33,058 nucleotides of DNA, taken from contig JNEM01010466.1 of assembly GCA_000697335.1 (NCBI GenBank), positions 1 to 33,058 of the forward strand, written 5' to 3'. Shown piece by piece: positions 21,361 through 32,302 of the stretch (the first letter of the stretch is position 1; each line of letters starts with the position of its first letter). The notes beneath the pieces were generated by a model. It made no database searches, was not told the DNA's origin, and worked only from the letters and a program-made list of their open reading frames with translations. A program made the position numbers and the translations under genes. The stretch is from Conidiobolus incongruus B7586. Its lineage: Eukaryota; Entomophthoromycota; Entomophthoromycetes; Entomophthorales; Conidiobolaceae.

Positions 21361-23392
21361 TATTTATTAGATGCTATTTTTTTAATTTGGACTATAGAAT
21401 CTATCAATATATTTTAAAAGGTAAGGGACGTATCTTAATATAAATGTATTTCTTAAAATACATATACTGAAAATTATGAACTTAGCATTATATAAATTTT
21501 TGAGTATTATATTTTTATATATTATAATTAAATATATAATAAATAAAAGTTAATCTCTATAACTGATAGAATATATATATTCCGTTCTCATAGTCTAAGT
21601 ATAAATAATAAACTATACATATTTTAAGCTATCAAGCATACTCATTACTATTAATTATATAATATTGTATTTTTCTTTGATTAAACTATTATATCAATAC
21701 GGTATTTATCCGCAATATTTAATAAATTATGATGATATTCAGATTGTAAATGATTTTCAATATTATATAATCATTTTGATGATAATAATTAAAGTTAAAT
21801 CAAATACTAAATATATCAATTCTATTTATTGAAGATTAAACTTAAGTATACAATCTAAAATTGAATCACTGTGATCATATCTATTTACTAATAATTGGAT
21901 GTTTTTTACATTATATTTTCTTAATAATATATAAATTTATCAAGTTTACTCTATTTTTCTCATCAAAATTATGAAACTATTATCAATATTAAAATGCTTG
22001 AATAGAATAGATAACTTGAAATCATAAGAATTCATATTAGGAGAGTGTATTAAGTATAATAATAACGCTTATTATTATGATATAATAGGATTTTTTACAA
22101 TATAATTTTATTGCAGTCAATATTTTAAGAATTCAAAAACAATTAAATTTATAAAATTAAACAATCTTATTATAACTTCATTTTTAATAATATATTAAAA
22201 AGGTTAAAAAATGTTTTTTATAATATAGATAATTTATAGAAATTTTTAATATTTATATTAACTATTTCAAAAATTTTCATATATTCAAATATTATATATT
22301 TGAGAGAGTTATCTAAATTTTATATATATTATTAATTATTCAGGACAAAATATTTAATATAATTGTTATTAGCTGATATTAATAAAAATACTATATCAAA
22401 ATAGGCTCAAATTAGAAAATATGAACTTAATAACTTATTTAAGTTATGAATTAATTATAACACAAACTGAGTTTAATATCAAGATAATATAAAATATTTA
22501 ATATATATATGTATATATAGTAGTTGTATTTTAGAATTTGAACATGTTAATTAATAATAAATAATACTAATAAAAATATCATTGAGATAAGAATAATAGC
22601 ATATATTAAAACTTAATATTGATTGAAAGTAGTTAAATTATAATAAAAATATATCTTAAAAAAGAAAAAAGAATCTGTATATATTAATTCCATTAAGTGT
22701 GTAAATAAATATAATAAAATATAAATTGAACTTTGATATGAATTCCAGTATAAAAATATATTAGCAATTAAATACTAATTAAACCATAAACCTATTATGA
22801 AAGTTTTGAGGAATGATATTTAAAAAGCTTTAAGAATTTATTTTTGCATCAAAATGATTAAATATTAGGTAACTTTTTAGAATATCCTAATAATAGATAT
22901 ATTTAAAAAAGTATATTCATATTTAATAGGAAATTTCTTATATTATTTAATGATAAAAATCATTTTTTACTCAGTATTGAAATTTTCATTATTTTTTTTA
23001 AAATTATACAATTTAGATGACTAGCTTTAAGCCTGCCTCTCATAAAATATTTCACCTTGCTGATTTTATTCATTTGAAAATAAACAATTCTAAGCTACAA
23101 AGACTCTTTGATATATTTTTTTAATAAAATTAATGTTAAGTATTAAAAATCTAATAAACGACATGTAATTGAAAGAATCAACTTTGAATATTTAATTTTA
23201 AAATAAGATCAATTTACAATGATAAGACAAAATGACATTGTTTAATTTAGTTTTTGAACCTAATTAAACAAAGTATTTTAAGAATTTTGATTGGTACTCT
23301 CTATTTGCACCAAATATTTTCATTTGGAAGGATTTCTAATATTTTCTTTTAACAAAAAAATATGTTTGAATGACTACTATTTAATGATATTA
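21361..23392. other. AT-rich spacer between two higher-GC patches
   Basis: About 2 kb, very rich in A and T, with stops in all frames. I recognise no gene, RNA or repeat. Confidence 0.55.
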
Positions 23393-23720
23393 ACACGTTT
23401 TGGGAAAGCCATGTCCAGAGCAGTTTAAATAAGAGATTTAGGGAGTTCCAGATAAGTGATAGGGAGATAGGGAGTTTATTGGTTTAAGTCAATAACTGGA
23501 AGGACCTAGATCGAACTCTTCTTTATTGAGGATAGCTCTAATTCCGGGTTTTATATAGAGTGAGTTGGATAAGGTGATTCACGAGATTCTCCGGTGACTT
23601 ACATCATCGGCCAATTAAAAGATAGAGTGGGAGCAGATGGTGTGCGAGGAAGAAATGACTTTAACATTACGTTGATGTAACAATACTTGTGGAGAAAGGA
23701 GTTATCTGTCTCGTGAAAAT
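23393..23720 (+). pseudogene. Higher-GC patch, possible decayed coding fragment
   Basis: One plus-strand frame runs about 330 bases with protein-like composition broken by several TAA/TAG codons. Segments include GVYWFKSITGRT, IELFFIEDSSNSGFYIE and the 20-residue stretch TYIIGQLKDRVGADGVRGRN. The boundaries with the AT-rich flanks are abrupt. I do not recognise the family. It could belong to the same lost gene as 20975-21360, about 2 kb upstream on the same strand, but nothing proves that. Confidence 0.33.
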
Positions 23721-24044
23721 ATAATCATTATAATATGGCATTCAGGTTTCATTTGTTTTTTGATCAATTTATATTATGCCATTATATACATATTATCAGG
23801 AACTTTAATGAGATATTGACGATATAAATGCACTACAAATCAAATATGTCGATTTCATAATTTATAACTATAAAAGTCATATTTATTATCTTTTTTAATA
23901 TTTCATAATAAATGTTTTCTATATAAAATATATGTATTTTGTTAAATAATAAAAAAATGTACTGTATAGTTTCATAATTATTTCCAAAATATATTGATTT
24001 TATATATTTACAGTTATTTTATACCTGATATATCTATTACTTTA

Positions 24045-25270
24045 TAATTTAAATAATGGGAATTTTTTGCAATTGAAAAAAAATAAACATTTTAATATAT
24101 AAAAAGTAAAAATAAATATATATTATAAAATTAATAGTTTCTTTTATTTCTAATAACTTTTTGCTATACTCTTAGCAAAGATCTAATACCTAAAAAATAG
24201 TTCTTTTTATTAAAGACTAAAATTTAATGTTTTACAAACCAATTAAATTTTCCTATAGAAATTTTCTTTCTTATAAGCTAGTTTTTTAATTGCTTAAAAC
24301 AAATATAATCACATAGGTTATAATCTAAAGAATATACTAGATGTAGTAATTTTTTCCAGTTATTTTTAATTAGAAAGTTTTTTACAACTTTAGATTTATG
24401 TATTTTACAATTATCATGCAAAATAATAAGTCTTTTTAAATTATATTGAGAATACCAATTAGAAATAGTTTTATTTAAAAAAAATATAAAATTTACTATT
24501 AATAGATTTTCTTTTAAAAACTAAATAAAAATAGCATATGTTATTATAATCTATTACTATAATTAACATTCACTTATTAATAAAGTGTTTATTTAAAGGA
24601 ATTTGTAGAGGGGGTTGATTTAACTTAATCTAACACTTTGATTTATGTTTTAACAAAAGATTATACAAAAAAATTTAAAATTTATCAATTGTAATAATTT
24701 ATTATAAAAGCTTTGATTTCTAGTTATACCTTAGTAAGTTTTATTTAATAATAACTACTCTAGCTTTTTTTTAATCTTTAGTTAAATTATAAGGTATTTA
24801 TTTTATATTTTTATTAATTAATTTTAATTTAAACTTTAATATATATAAAATACTTATGTAACTAATATTAAAGTATCTTAATAATTCTTTAGTTGAAATA
24901 AAAAAGTAGTTTTTAATATAATTTTTTACTTTATTAACAATTAGAAGAATAATAGTTGAAATTAGTTTTTTAGATTTTAACAGGTTTTAGGTAGTTTTTC
25001 TCCTAGCTTTAAAGTAATTTACTTAACAATAAATTGTTAATTTAGATAATACTTTATTACCAAAAGCTATTTGTAAATTTTAAATGATTTTAAAGGGTTT
25101 GTGGTTAGGTTTTACTAATACTAAAATAGAAAACTTTTAACAGTTATTATTTGGTTTAAACATGATTAAATTAAATAACTAATTTTAAAAAATTAATTTT
25201 TTAATCAAAAAAATTATTATATATATATATATATAACTCAAAACTATTTATTTTCCTATTTGTTTTGTAT
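24045..25270 (-). mobile_element. Mariner-family (D34D) DNA transposon, decayed copy 1
   Basis: The minus strand codes for traces of a mariner transposase from an ATG near 25163 down to about 24270. Motifs appear in the right order: ITIDKF (mariner TGDEKW, codon 24684-24686), LHDNCKIH (24413-24415), then SLDYNLCDYICF (24308-24310). The last two Asp have exactly 34 residues between them, the mariner D34D signature. Stops and shifts of frame are numerous, so it is inactive. The left edge, where similarity to copy 2 begins, falls at a TA (24045-24046). The right edge near 25270 is set by length and a weak, degenerate inverted match to the left end. Confidence 0.85.
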
Positions 25271-27269
25271 ATATTTGATTATTTGAAACTAATAATATGT
25301 TTGAAAAGTCAGAAATTAAAAAATTTCCCATTTCTTCAATTTTATAATAATATTAATTAAATCTTGAATAAAAAACTATTTAGATAATTAATAATTATAG
25401 AATATTGCAAGTTAAATATGATATACAAATGAAATATTTAAGTAGTAAGAATAACTATTCAAATCTTTCTTAGTTCATTTAGCAAAATATAATATTTCTG
25501 AGTTTTAATAGATACTTTATTAGTTTTTATATTAAATTCATTAAAATATTATCAATATTTGAGATTTTATGCAAGTTTGAAAAGTAAAATTGATTTTATT
25601 AGAATAAATAATTCTCATGTATTTTTATATAAAAAGAATTTGTTGTAATATGAACTGAGAAAATATTGATTAATTCTTTTTTTTGATGAAATAAATTTGG
25701 ACAATAAAATTGGAATATGACTTTTTTTAAGTTACTTGTTCATTGATCATCCTTAAAATTAAGATTCAATTGGATCCATTTTATAAATAAATATTAATTA
25801 TTATAACAAATTCCTAGTATTACCAAATCACAGGTATAAATTTATTTTATAAAATATCTTTGTGTATTTATTACTTGATAAAACCTTAATGAGTTTTTAT
25901 ATTTTTGTAATATTATAGATATGTTGAAATGAACTTATATTAAATATCTATTCTATAAAACTTATAATTATTAATAAAGATATATTGAAAGCCAAAATTT
26001 CAAATATTAATGCAAAAAGTTATAAATATTACAAACTTACAAAGAGCTATTTTTCGATAGAAAATGTCTGACTCAATATAGAGTTTCACTACAACAGATG
26101 AACTTATTCAATAGTAAAGATATTTGATAGGTTAAATGAAAATTTAAATTAATGAGCAATTAGATAGAATGTTCGAAATAATTTTGATTATTCTATATTT
26201 ATGATGTCAAAAAATTATCAAATTTAATTCAAGACTTTTTTATTATAATAATATCATTATATTAGACATAATATTTATTTATATTATCATATGATTTAAT
26301 AATATAAAATGGAGGATTCAGAGTAATATTCAGAAATATCCACTTTGCATTTCAACAAACTTCAATTTGTTATGCTTTCTAATTTTAGAATTTTTCATTT
26401 GGGGTGTGTATTTGGACAATATAATAGAATTAACATTCTTTTTAAATTTAGCAAAGTTAAATATTTGTAGTTAATGAATTATTTTTAATGTGGTAATAAA
26501 AGTACACTGATATATACCTCAATCAATGTCGTTTTATTGAATAAAATTTAATTTGGAAATTAAATGATCAACAAAACTATTGGTTTTATAATTGAAAATT
26601 CACCTTTATCAACACCAATTAGCTAAATCAAGGAATAGATTCTTAAAATTAAATAATGGAAATTTGTATTTAATGAAAGATGAATTTAAATCTAAGATTT
26701 TTAATTTATCCCAAACTAAATTTAGTTTAGAATGGTTGATGATTATTAGAAACTGGATCAAGCTAATATATCTAATGGAACTAATAATAAAGAACTTGGA
26801 ATTCATATTATTTGTTAAATATTAACACCATTTAAAGCTAAAAAATCATATCATTGTCGTATATAAATATTTATATATTTATTTATTTATATCTGGCAAA
26901 TTTTAGTCAATAGATGATTATTAAACTATATCTTATTAGAGAGTTAAGTCATGGATTGTTAAAAAGACTTAGAGGAATAATATTTAAACAATGATTTAAG
27001 GTCAATTTTTCCCAACTTCAATATATAAATATTTCAGAAAAACTTTGTAAGAACTAAATCATGTGTATTTCTTCAAAGCAAACTAGTAAGATTTGCTAGT
27101 CATACATTCAAAACTTGAACTATGTTATAGAAAATTTCTTCATAAACATAATTCTTTTCTATGTAAATAGTGCATAAATGGGGTAATGAATAATAAAATA
27201 TTATTACTAAATATTTAATATGTAATATTATAAAGAATTTACTAATATTATTCTTCCTCCAACTTGTGG
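25271..27269. other. AT-rich spacer upstream of GH31 copy C
   Basis: About 2 kb with no supported gene. The longest frame (26592-26825) starts at a TTG and has the composition of random AT-rich DNA. Confidence 0.6.
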
Positions 27270-27546
27270 ATGTATTTCAATTTGCTTCGTCTTGCTGAGA
27301 GTTTCGCAATACCAAGTCAAATTCAACATCAACCAGGGCACTTTAAAGCTTACATTGTTCAGTAAAAACATGATAAGAATTCAAGTAGTACCTAATAGAG
27401 CTGGATTCACCGAAAAACCTTTTAATATTGTCATTCAGAAGGACTTTGAATAAGTTGATACGAAAATTCAGGGTAATCCAGACCATTACTTAGTCACCGG
27501 TGGCAGTTTGAACGTCAAGGTTAATAAGAATCCACTCAAGGTCACT
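27270..27546 (+). pseudogene. Disrupted 5' end of GH31 copy C
   Basis: In the frame of copy C this region still reads like the family N-terminus (SICFVLLRVSQYQ, LKLTLFSKNMIRIQVVPN, GFTEKPFNIVI). It contains an in-frame TAA at 27451-27453 (FE-stop-VDTK), and there is no ATG in frame at the start. An ATG at 27270 is one base out of frame with the signal-like segment, which looks like a single-base insertion just after the start codon. An in-frame 87-nt intron at 27385-27471 could skip the stop, but it has a poor donor (GTAGTA) and would remove residues conserved in A and B. Confidence 0.7.
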
Positions 27547-29382
27547 ATGTTGGGTTCTAACCAGCAGACTTTATGGGAAGAAACTCAACCTCTTGACCTA
27601 AACAGCAAATCTACAGTCCAAACTCTACGCCAATTCGATAATGAACACTTCTATGGTGGTGGTATGCAAAATGGAAGATTCAGTCATCGTAATCAAAACA
27701 TCAATATTACAAAGGATTATAATTGGAATGATGGTGGTAATCCCAACCCTAGTCCATTTTATATGAGTTCCAAGGGTTATGGTGTATTCCGCAACACTTT
27801 CAAACCGGGAAGATACTCTTTTAAGAATCCAGTTAAAACCACTCATGAAGAAAATCGATTTGATGCTTATTACTTCAATGGTCCCAATTTCAAATCGGTT
27901 TTGAACCACTATACCAAACTAACTGGTCGTCCTTTCATGCCTCCTATGTATGGTTTGGAAATGGGTGATGCTGATTGTTACTACAAAACTGCAAATGGAA
28001 GACCTCCTAAGGATACTTTGGTTGATTCCACTAAAGTTGCTCAAGGCTATGTTGACCATGACATGCCCGTCGGTTGGATGTTGGTCAATGATGGCTATGG
28101 CTGTGGTTACACACGTCTTGGTGAGACTAATCAAGCTCTTCTTCAACGCAATGTAACCCTTGGTCTCTGGACTGAGTCTGACCTTGTCAACCAACCTATT
28201 GAAGTTGGCCAATGGGGAGTGCGAGTTCGTAAATTAGATGTCAAATGGGTTGGTCAAGGATATGAATTTGCTTTCAATGCCTGTATGAAAGCATACAGCG
28301 GCATTGAAGACAATAGTGATGCTAGAGGTTTTGTATGGTTAGTTGAAGGCTGGTCTGGTTCCCAAAAGTGTGCAGTCATGTGGACTGGTGACCAATCTGG
28401 TAACTGGGAAAATATTCGTTTCCATATTCCAACCATTCATGGTTCGGGAATGTCCAGTCAAGTTTGGGTTGCTGGTGATGTCGATGGTATCTTCGGAGGC
28501 AGCTCCGAAACTTATATTAGAGATCTCCAATACAGAGTCTTTACTCCAGTATTCATGACTATGAGTGGTTGGGCTCAATTTGATAAGCAACCTTGGAGAC
28601 ATGGTGAACCTGGTACATCTATCAACCGCAAATATCTTAAACTTCGTGAACAACTCTTACCTTATATTTATTCCTACGCTCGTCAAGCTCACACTACTGG
28701 TGTTCCGGTTGCACGTTCAATGGTGCTTGAATACCCCCAAGATCCAAAGACTTGGGATTCTGAAACTACCAAATACCAATACTTATTTGGTGAGTATTTC
28801 CTAGTTGCTCCCGTCTATACTGCAACTACTGTCCGCAATGGAATCTACTTGCCTAAAGGCACCTGGTACGATTACTGGACTACAGCTGTACATAGCGGCG
28901 GCCAAACTCTTAACAGCTACGCAGCTCCTTTGGACCGCATTCCATTACTCGTCAAAGCTGGTGCCATTATTCCCATGTGGCCTGAACTCAATAGTTTCAG
29001 ACAGCGCAGACCTAACCAAAAATTGATCTTGGATCTCTATCCCGATTTCGGTGGAAAACAAACCGAGTTTGAACTTTATGAGGATGATATGTTGACTCGT
29101 GGCTATCAGCAAGGTCAATTCACTACTCAGAAAATTACTTTATCGGCTTCTCAATCAGAAATTCAAGTGTCTGTTGGCGCTTACCAAGGAAGTTACAAAG
29201 GCTCCTCTACCTCTAGACCTTATACAATTAAAGTCCGTTTGGATAAAACTGCTAAAAGTGTTCAACTCGTCAAGGGCAGTCAATCTGAGAATGTAAAATT
29301 TGAACAAAAGGACGGCTTTTTGGTTGCTGAATTGTCTTCTCAACCTACCAATGTGAGCTTTGGAGTTAATATTCAAACTTAA
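27547..29382 (+). CDS. GH31 alpha-glucosidase/transglucosidase, copy C (catalytic part intact, N-terminus lost)
   Basis: From the first in-frame ATG after the broken 5' end, 611 residues stay open to a TAA. The frame itself is open from just after the TAA at 27451. The nucleophile Asp in RKLDVKWVG (codon 28237-28239) and the acid/base Asp in MWTGDQSG (28390-28392) are present, as are the whole barrel and the C-terminal domains. The product lacks the signal peptide and about 100 N-terminal residues found in A and B, so it would not be secreted by that route and may not fold. It is diverged from A and B through most of its length, especially in the C-terminal domain, but has short patches of identity. 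It is head to head with B and convergent with P2. It is most likely a young pseudogene, though an unrecognised upstream exon remains possible. Confidence 0.82.
   Translation: MLGSNQQTLWEETQPLDLNSKSTVQTLRQFDNEHFYGGGMQNGRFSHRNQNINITKDYNWNDGGNPNPSPFYMSSKGYGVFRNTFKPGRYSFKNPVKTTHEENRFDAYYFNGPNFKSVLNHYTKLTGRPFMPPMYGLEMGDADCYYKTANGRPPKDTLVDSTKVAQGYVDHDMPVGWMLVNDGYGCGYTRLGETNQALLQRNVTLGLWTESDLVNQPIEVGQWGVRVRKLDVKWVGQGYEFAFNACMKAYSGIEDNSDARGFVWLVEGWSGSQKCAVMWTGDQSGNWENIRFHIPTIHGSGMSSQVWVAGDVDGIFGGSSETYIRDLQYRVFTPVFMTMSGWAQFDKQPWRHGEPGTSINRKYLKLREQLLPYIYSYARQAHTTGVPVARSMVLEYPQDPKTWDSETTKYQYLFGEYFLVAPVYTATTVRNGIYLPKGTWYDYWTTAVHSGGQTLNSYAAPLDRIPLLVKAGAIIPMWPELNSFRQRRPNQKLILDLYPDFGGKQTEFELYEDDMLTRGYQQGQFTTQKITLSASQSEIQVSVGAYQGSYKGSSTSRPYTIKVRLDKTAKSVQLVKGSQSENVKFEQKDGFLVAELSSQPTNVSFGVNIQT
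27922..28020 (+). repeat. 99-bp segment of copy C identical to copy B (19496-19594, inverted)
   Basis: No mismatch occurs over 99 bp between copy C and the reverse complement of copy B. A and P1 share a different version of this same site. It overlaps the conserved PPMYGLEMGDADCYY block. Confidence 0.85.
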
Positions 29383-30218
29383 TTTATCACCTTTTTTTAA
29401 TGATAAGTTATAATTATTAAACTAATATTTATTCTAATAATTTTTTAAAATTTATTTTTAATTTTAATAGCTTATTTTTAATTGATTACTTTAGTTTCAA
29501 TATGGATGTTATTAAAAGATCAAACCCTTCATTATATATTCTAAATCCAATATATGATTACAATTGTATTAATTTGATAATTTAAATAAATATACATTTT
29601 AGGTGATATTACATTAATAAATTATTGTTTTTAACCTAAGTTTTTTCAAGGTATCATTTAATAAGATTAATACTAGTTGATACAGGAATATTAATTAAAT
29701 TCTCTATTAACAGATAATACAATATTTAATACCTAATATAAATAACAAATGATTTCAAAATATATTTAATATAAAAAAAATTTATTAAGAATATTATTTA
29801 CATGTTTCTAAAATTTTATGAATTTGAAACTTAATTCTGTCATTATAAAATTCCTAATATTTGACAAATTTTAAACATTTAAATAATATATATTATAGTT
29901 ATCAATTATTGATATTTTGAAAATTTGTAATTTTGTTAATAAAGTATTCTTATGTCATTTGGTTCTCATTTTTAATTCAAAAAAATTTATATTATTATTA
30001 GATAGTTTTGTAAGTAACATGATTCACAATATATTTAATATAGTTCATTTGAAATAATGGTATATACCTGATATTATTGAAATCCAATTATAATATAACT
30101 ATCAATAATTGTATAATTAATTGTTATATTTATTCAAATTCTTAAATGTATTGAAAATAGACTAGTTAATGTCAGAATTCAACTTTAAATAAGAAACTAA
30201 TCTTAATAGATGGGTTAG
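29383..30218. other. AT-rich spacer between the convergent copies C and P2
   Basis: About 840 bases with no open frame and no repeat that I recognise. Confidence 0.6.
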
Positions 30219-32290
30219 TCAATATGAGAAAGCATCTTTCTGAGTGAATTTTACCTCTTCGGCAAACCGATCGTCCTCCTTGAGAATCGCTTTCTTACCG
30301 GTTTCGTTAATGCGAACCGCGATATCGTAGGCGCGTTCGGTACTTTTACAATTATAGTCACCTTACAACCTGGAATCGGAAACGGGACAATACGAAGGTT
30401 TTGAGTCTGGAGTGAATGACTTGGATAGAGTGCTTGCCAGATTGGAAGCCGAGGATAAGCATACGGTTTTCTTAAAGTTTGGATTTGGTGGTCTTGTCGG
30501 ATGAGAAATATGGATAGAGTTCAATAATTAATTGGACTTTGGGCTTGCTTCGTCCGAAATTATTCACTTCAGGCCATTTGGGAATGATGACACCTCCGCG
30601 AAAAAGAAGGGGAAGACAGCCTGAAGGAATTGTGTAGCCATCAATAGCCTTTTCACCCTTGATAGGTCTTGGGAGCCCAGTAGTCGAACTATTTACTCCT
30701 TGGGGTAGATATTATCAGTCACAGTGGTGGACGCATATAAAGAAGCAACCAAAAAATGTTCACCAAATATATGTTGGTTTTGGTAGTTTAAGAATCCCAA
30801 GTTTTATCATTGTTGAGAGATTGAAAAACGGTGCAACGGACAATAGGAACAGCAGTTGTATGAGCTTGGTGAGTATAGGTATAGGTGTAGAAGAGGAGCT
30901 GTTCAAGGATTTTCTGTACCCGCAGTTGTTACATGTACCAGGTTCATCACTTTTCCATAATTGCTTATTATAACAGCCTATTCTCTAATGTCCATGAATA
31001 AGGGAGTAGATCCCTCGATATACAAATCTCTATATAAGTTTCATCATCACTGTTGGCAATACTATTAAGGTCGCCACTAATTTAAACTTAACTGGAGAGA
31101 CCGTAGCCATGAATATTGGGAATATGGAAAGAAAGAGTCTCCCAGGTAACGAATAAGTCATCAGTCTACATAGCAGTACATTGCTAGGAATTTGGCCAAC
31201 CTTCAATAATTCACACAAATTCACGACTGTTGAATCTTTCAGTGATACCATTGAAAAGAGTGTGGCAAGCAAGTATAGCGAAGTCATAACAAAACCAACC
31301 CATGTACCATCAAGCTTTCAAACGTAGACACCTCATTGACCAACTTCAACTTCTTGGTTGACAAAATCACCATTAGGTCAAAGGCCAATGGTGACATTTT
31401 TTCTAGGCTTTGGTTAGTTAGTCCCAAATAAGAGTGACCACATGCAAATCCGTCATTGGCAATAATATAATCTAAGAGGATATCATTATAAACATAACCT
31501 TGAGCAACTTTAGTAGAGTTGCTCAAAGCGTCTTTTTGAGAGTGGCTGTTAAAAACTTTGTGATAACAATCAGAATTTCTAGTTTTCAAACTATACAAAG
31601 CGGGATAAAAGATCTACCAGGGCCTCAGTTTAATAATTCAAAATATCCTTTAAGTTCGGATATTAGAGGTAATAAGCACAAAATTTCTCTTCATCTTTCC
31701 TAAATTCAACGCTATTTCTGAAGTCGTAGTAGCTAGGAGCAAAACCGTTTCTTCAGGCATCAAAACTTTGTACCGATATAAGAGGGGGTGAGATTGAAAT
31801 TATCAGCAACTCCAAAACGGACATCTGAAATAATATTGATCTTTTAGTGTCTTTAAGAGGATATACCATTTTGCATACCTACACCGAAAATTTTTTGAAT
31901 ATAAAATTGTTTCTAAGTTTGAATTAATTGATTCAAGTTGAATCGAATAGACTAAGCCTCTTGCCAAAGAATAGCATTTTCCTTCTTAATCATTTTAAGT
32001 CTTACAGGATTTGGGTAGATCTTCAAGCCGATATTACAACCAGTAATAAGGAAATTATCCTGACTAATTTCAATTTTGGTAGGAGCTCTTTGCAATTCTT
32101 ACTTGACAACAATGGTGATGACTGGTCCAATGAAGTGTTCACTGGCATTGGCTCGATCGAGTGAAATGTCGTTATTAAAAATGGATGTTTAAAGCTTGAA
32201 AGCATTGGAAGTGAATTGAACCCCATTATATTCAACCAATTTGGTGAATCTTTGTAAATTTTGTGGCTTAATAGCATTGAAATAATTTAA
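30219..32290 (-). pseudogene. GH31 paralogue P2, heavily decayed
   Basis: On the minus strand, similarity to copies A-C runs nearly full length: mature N-terminus (PQNLQRFTKLVEYNGVQF near 32190-32250), barrel entry (STKVAQGYVYND near 31500), nucleophile region (KLDGTWVG, Asp at 31309-31311), and C-terminal domain (TERAYDIAVRINETGKKA, then EEVKFTQKD near 30230-30350). Stops and frame changes occur throughout, and the acid/base motif WTGDQ is lost. Reading ends at a TGA (30219-30221), about 20 residues short of A. The signal peptide is missing: similarity fades about 15 codons before the mature start, where a mariner element begins at 32303. P2 is more diverged from A-C than they are from each other. 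Confidence 0.88.
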
Positions 32291-32302
32291 TATATTACCC
32301 TG

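Noticed and set aside
26592-26825. 77-residue open frame
   Set aside because: It starts at TTG, consists mainly of I, K, L and N as expected of random AT-rich DNA, and matches nothing I recognise.
27451-27453. TAA read as glutamine (altered genetic code)
   Set aside because: EBP and copy C end at TAA, and both A (TAG) and B (TAA) stop where the family ends. One internal TAA in a gene that also lacks a start is better explained by decay.
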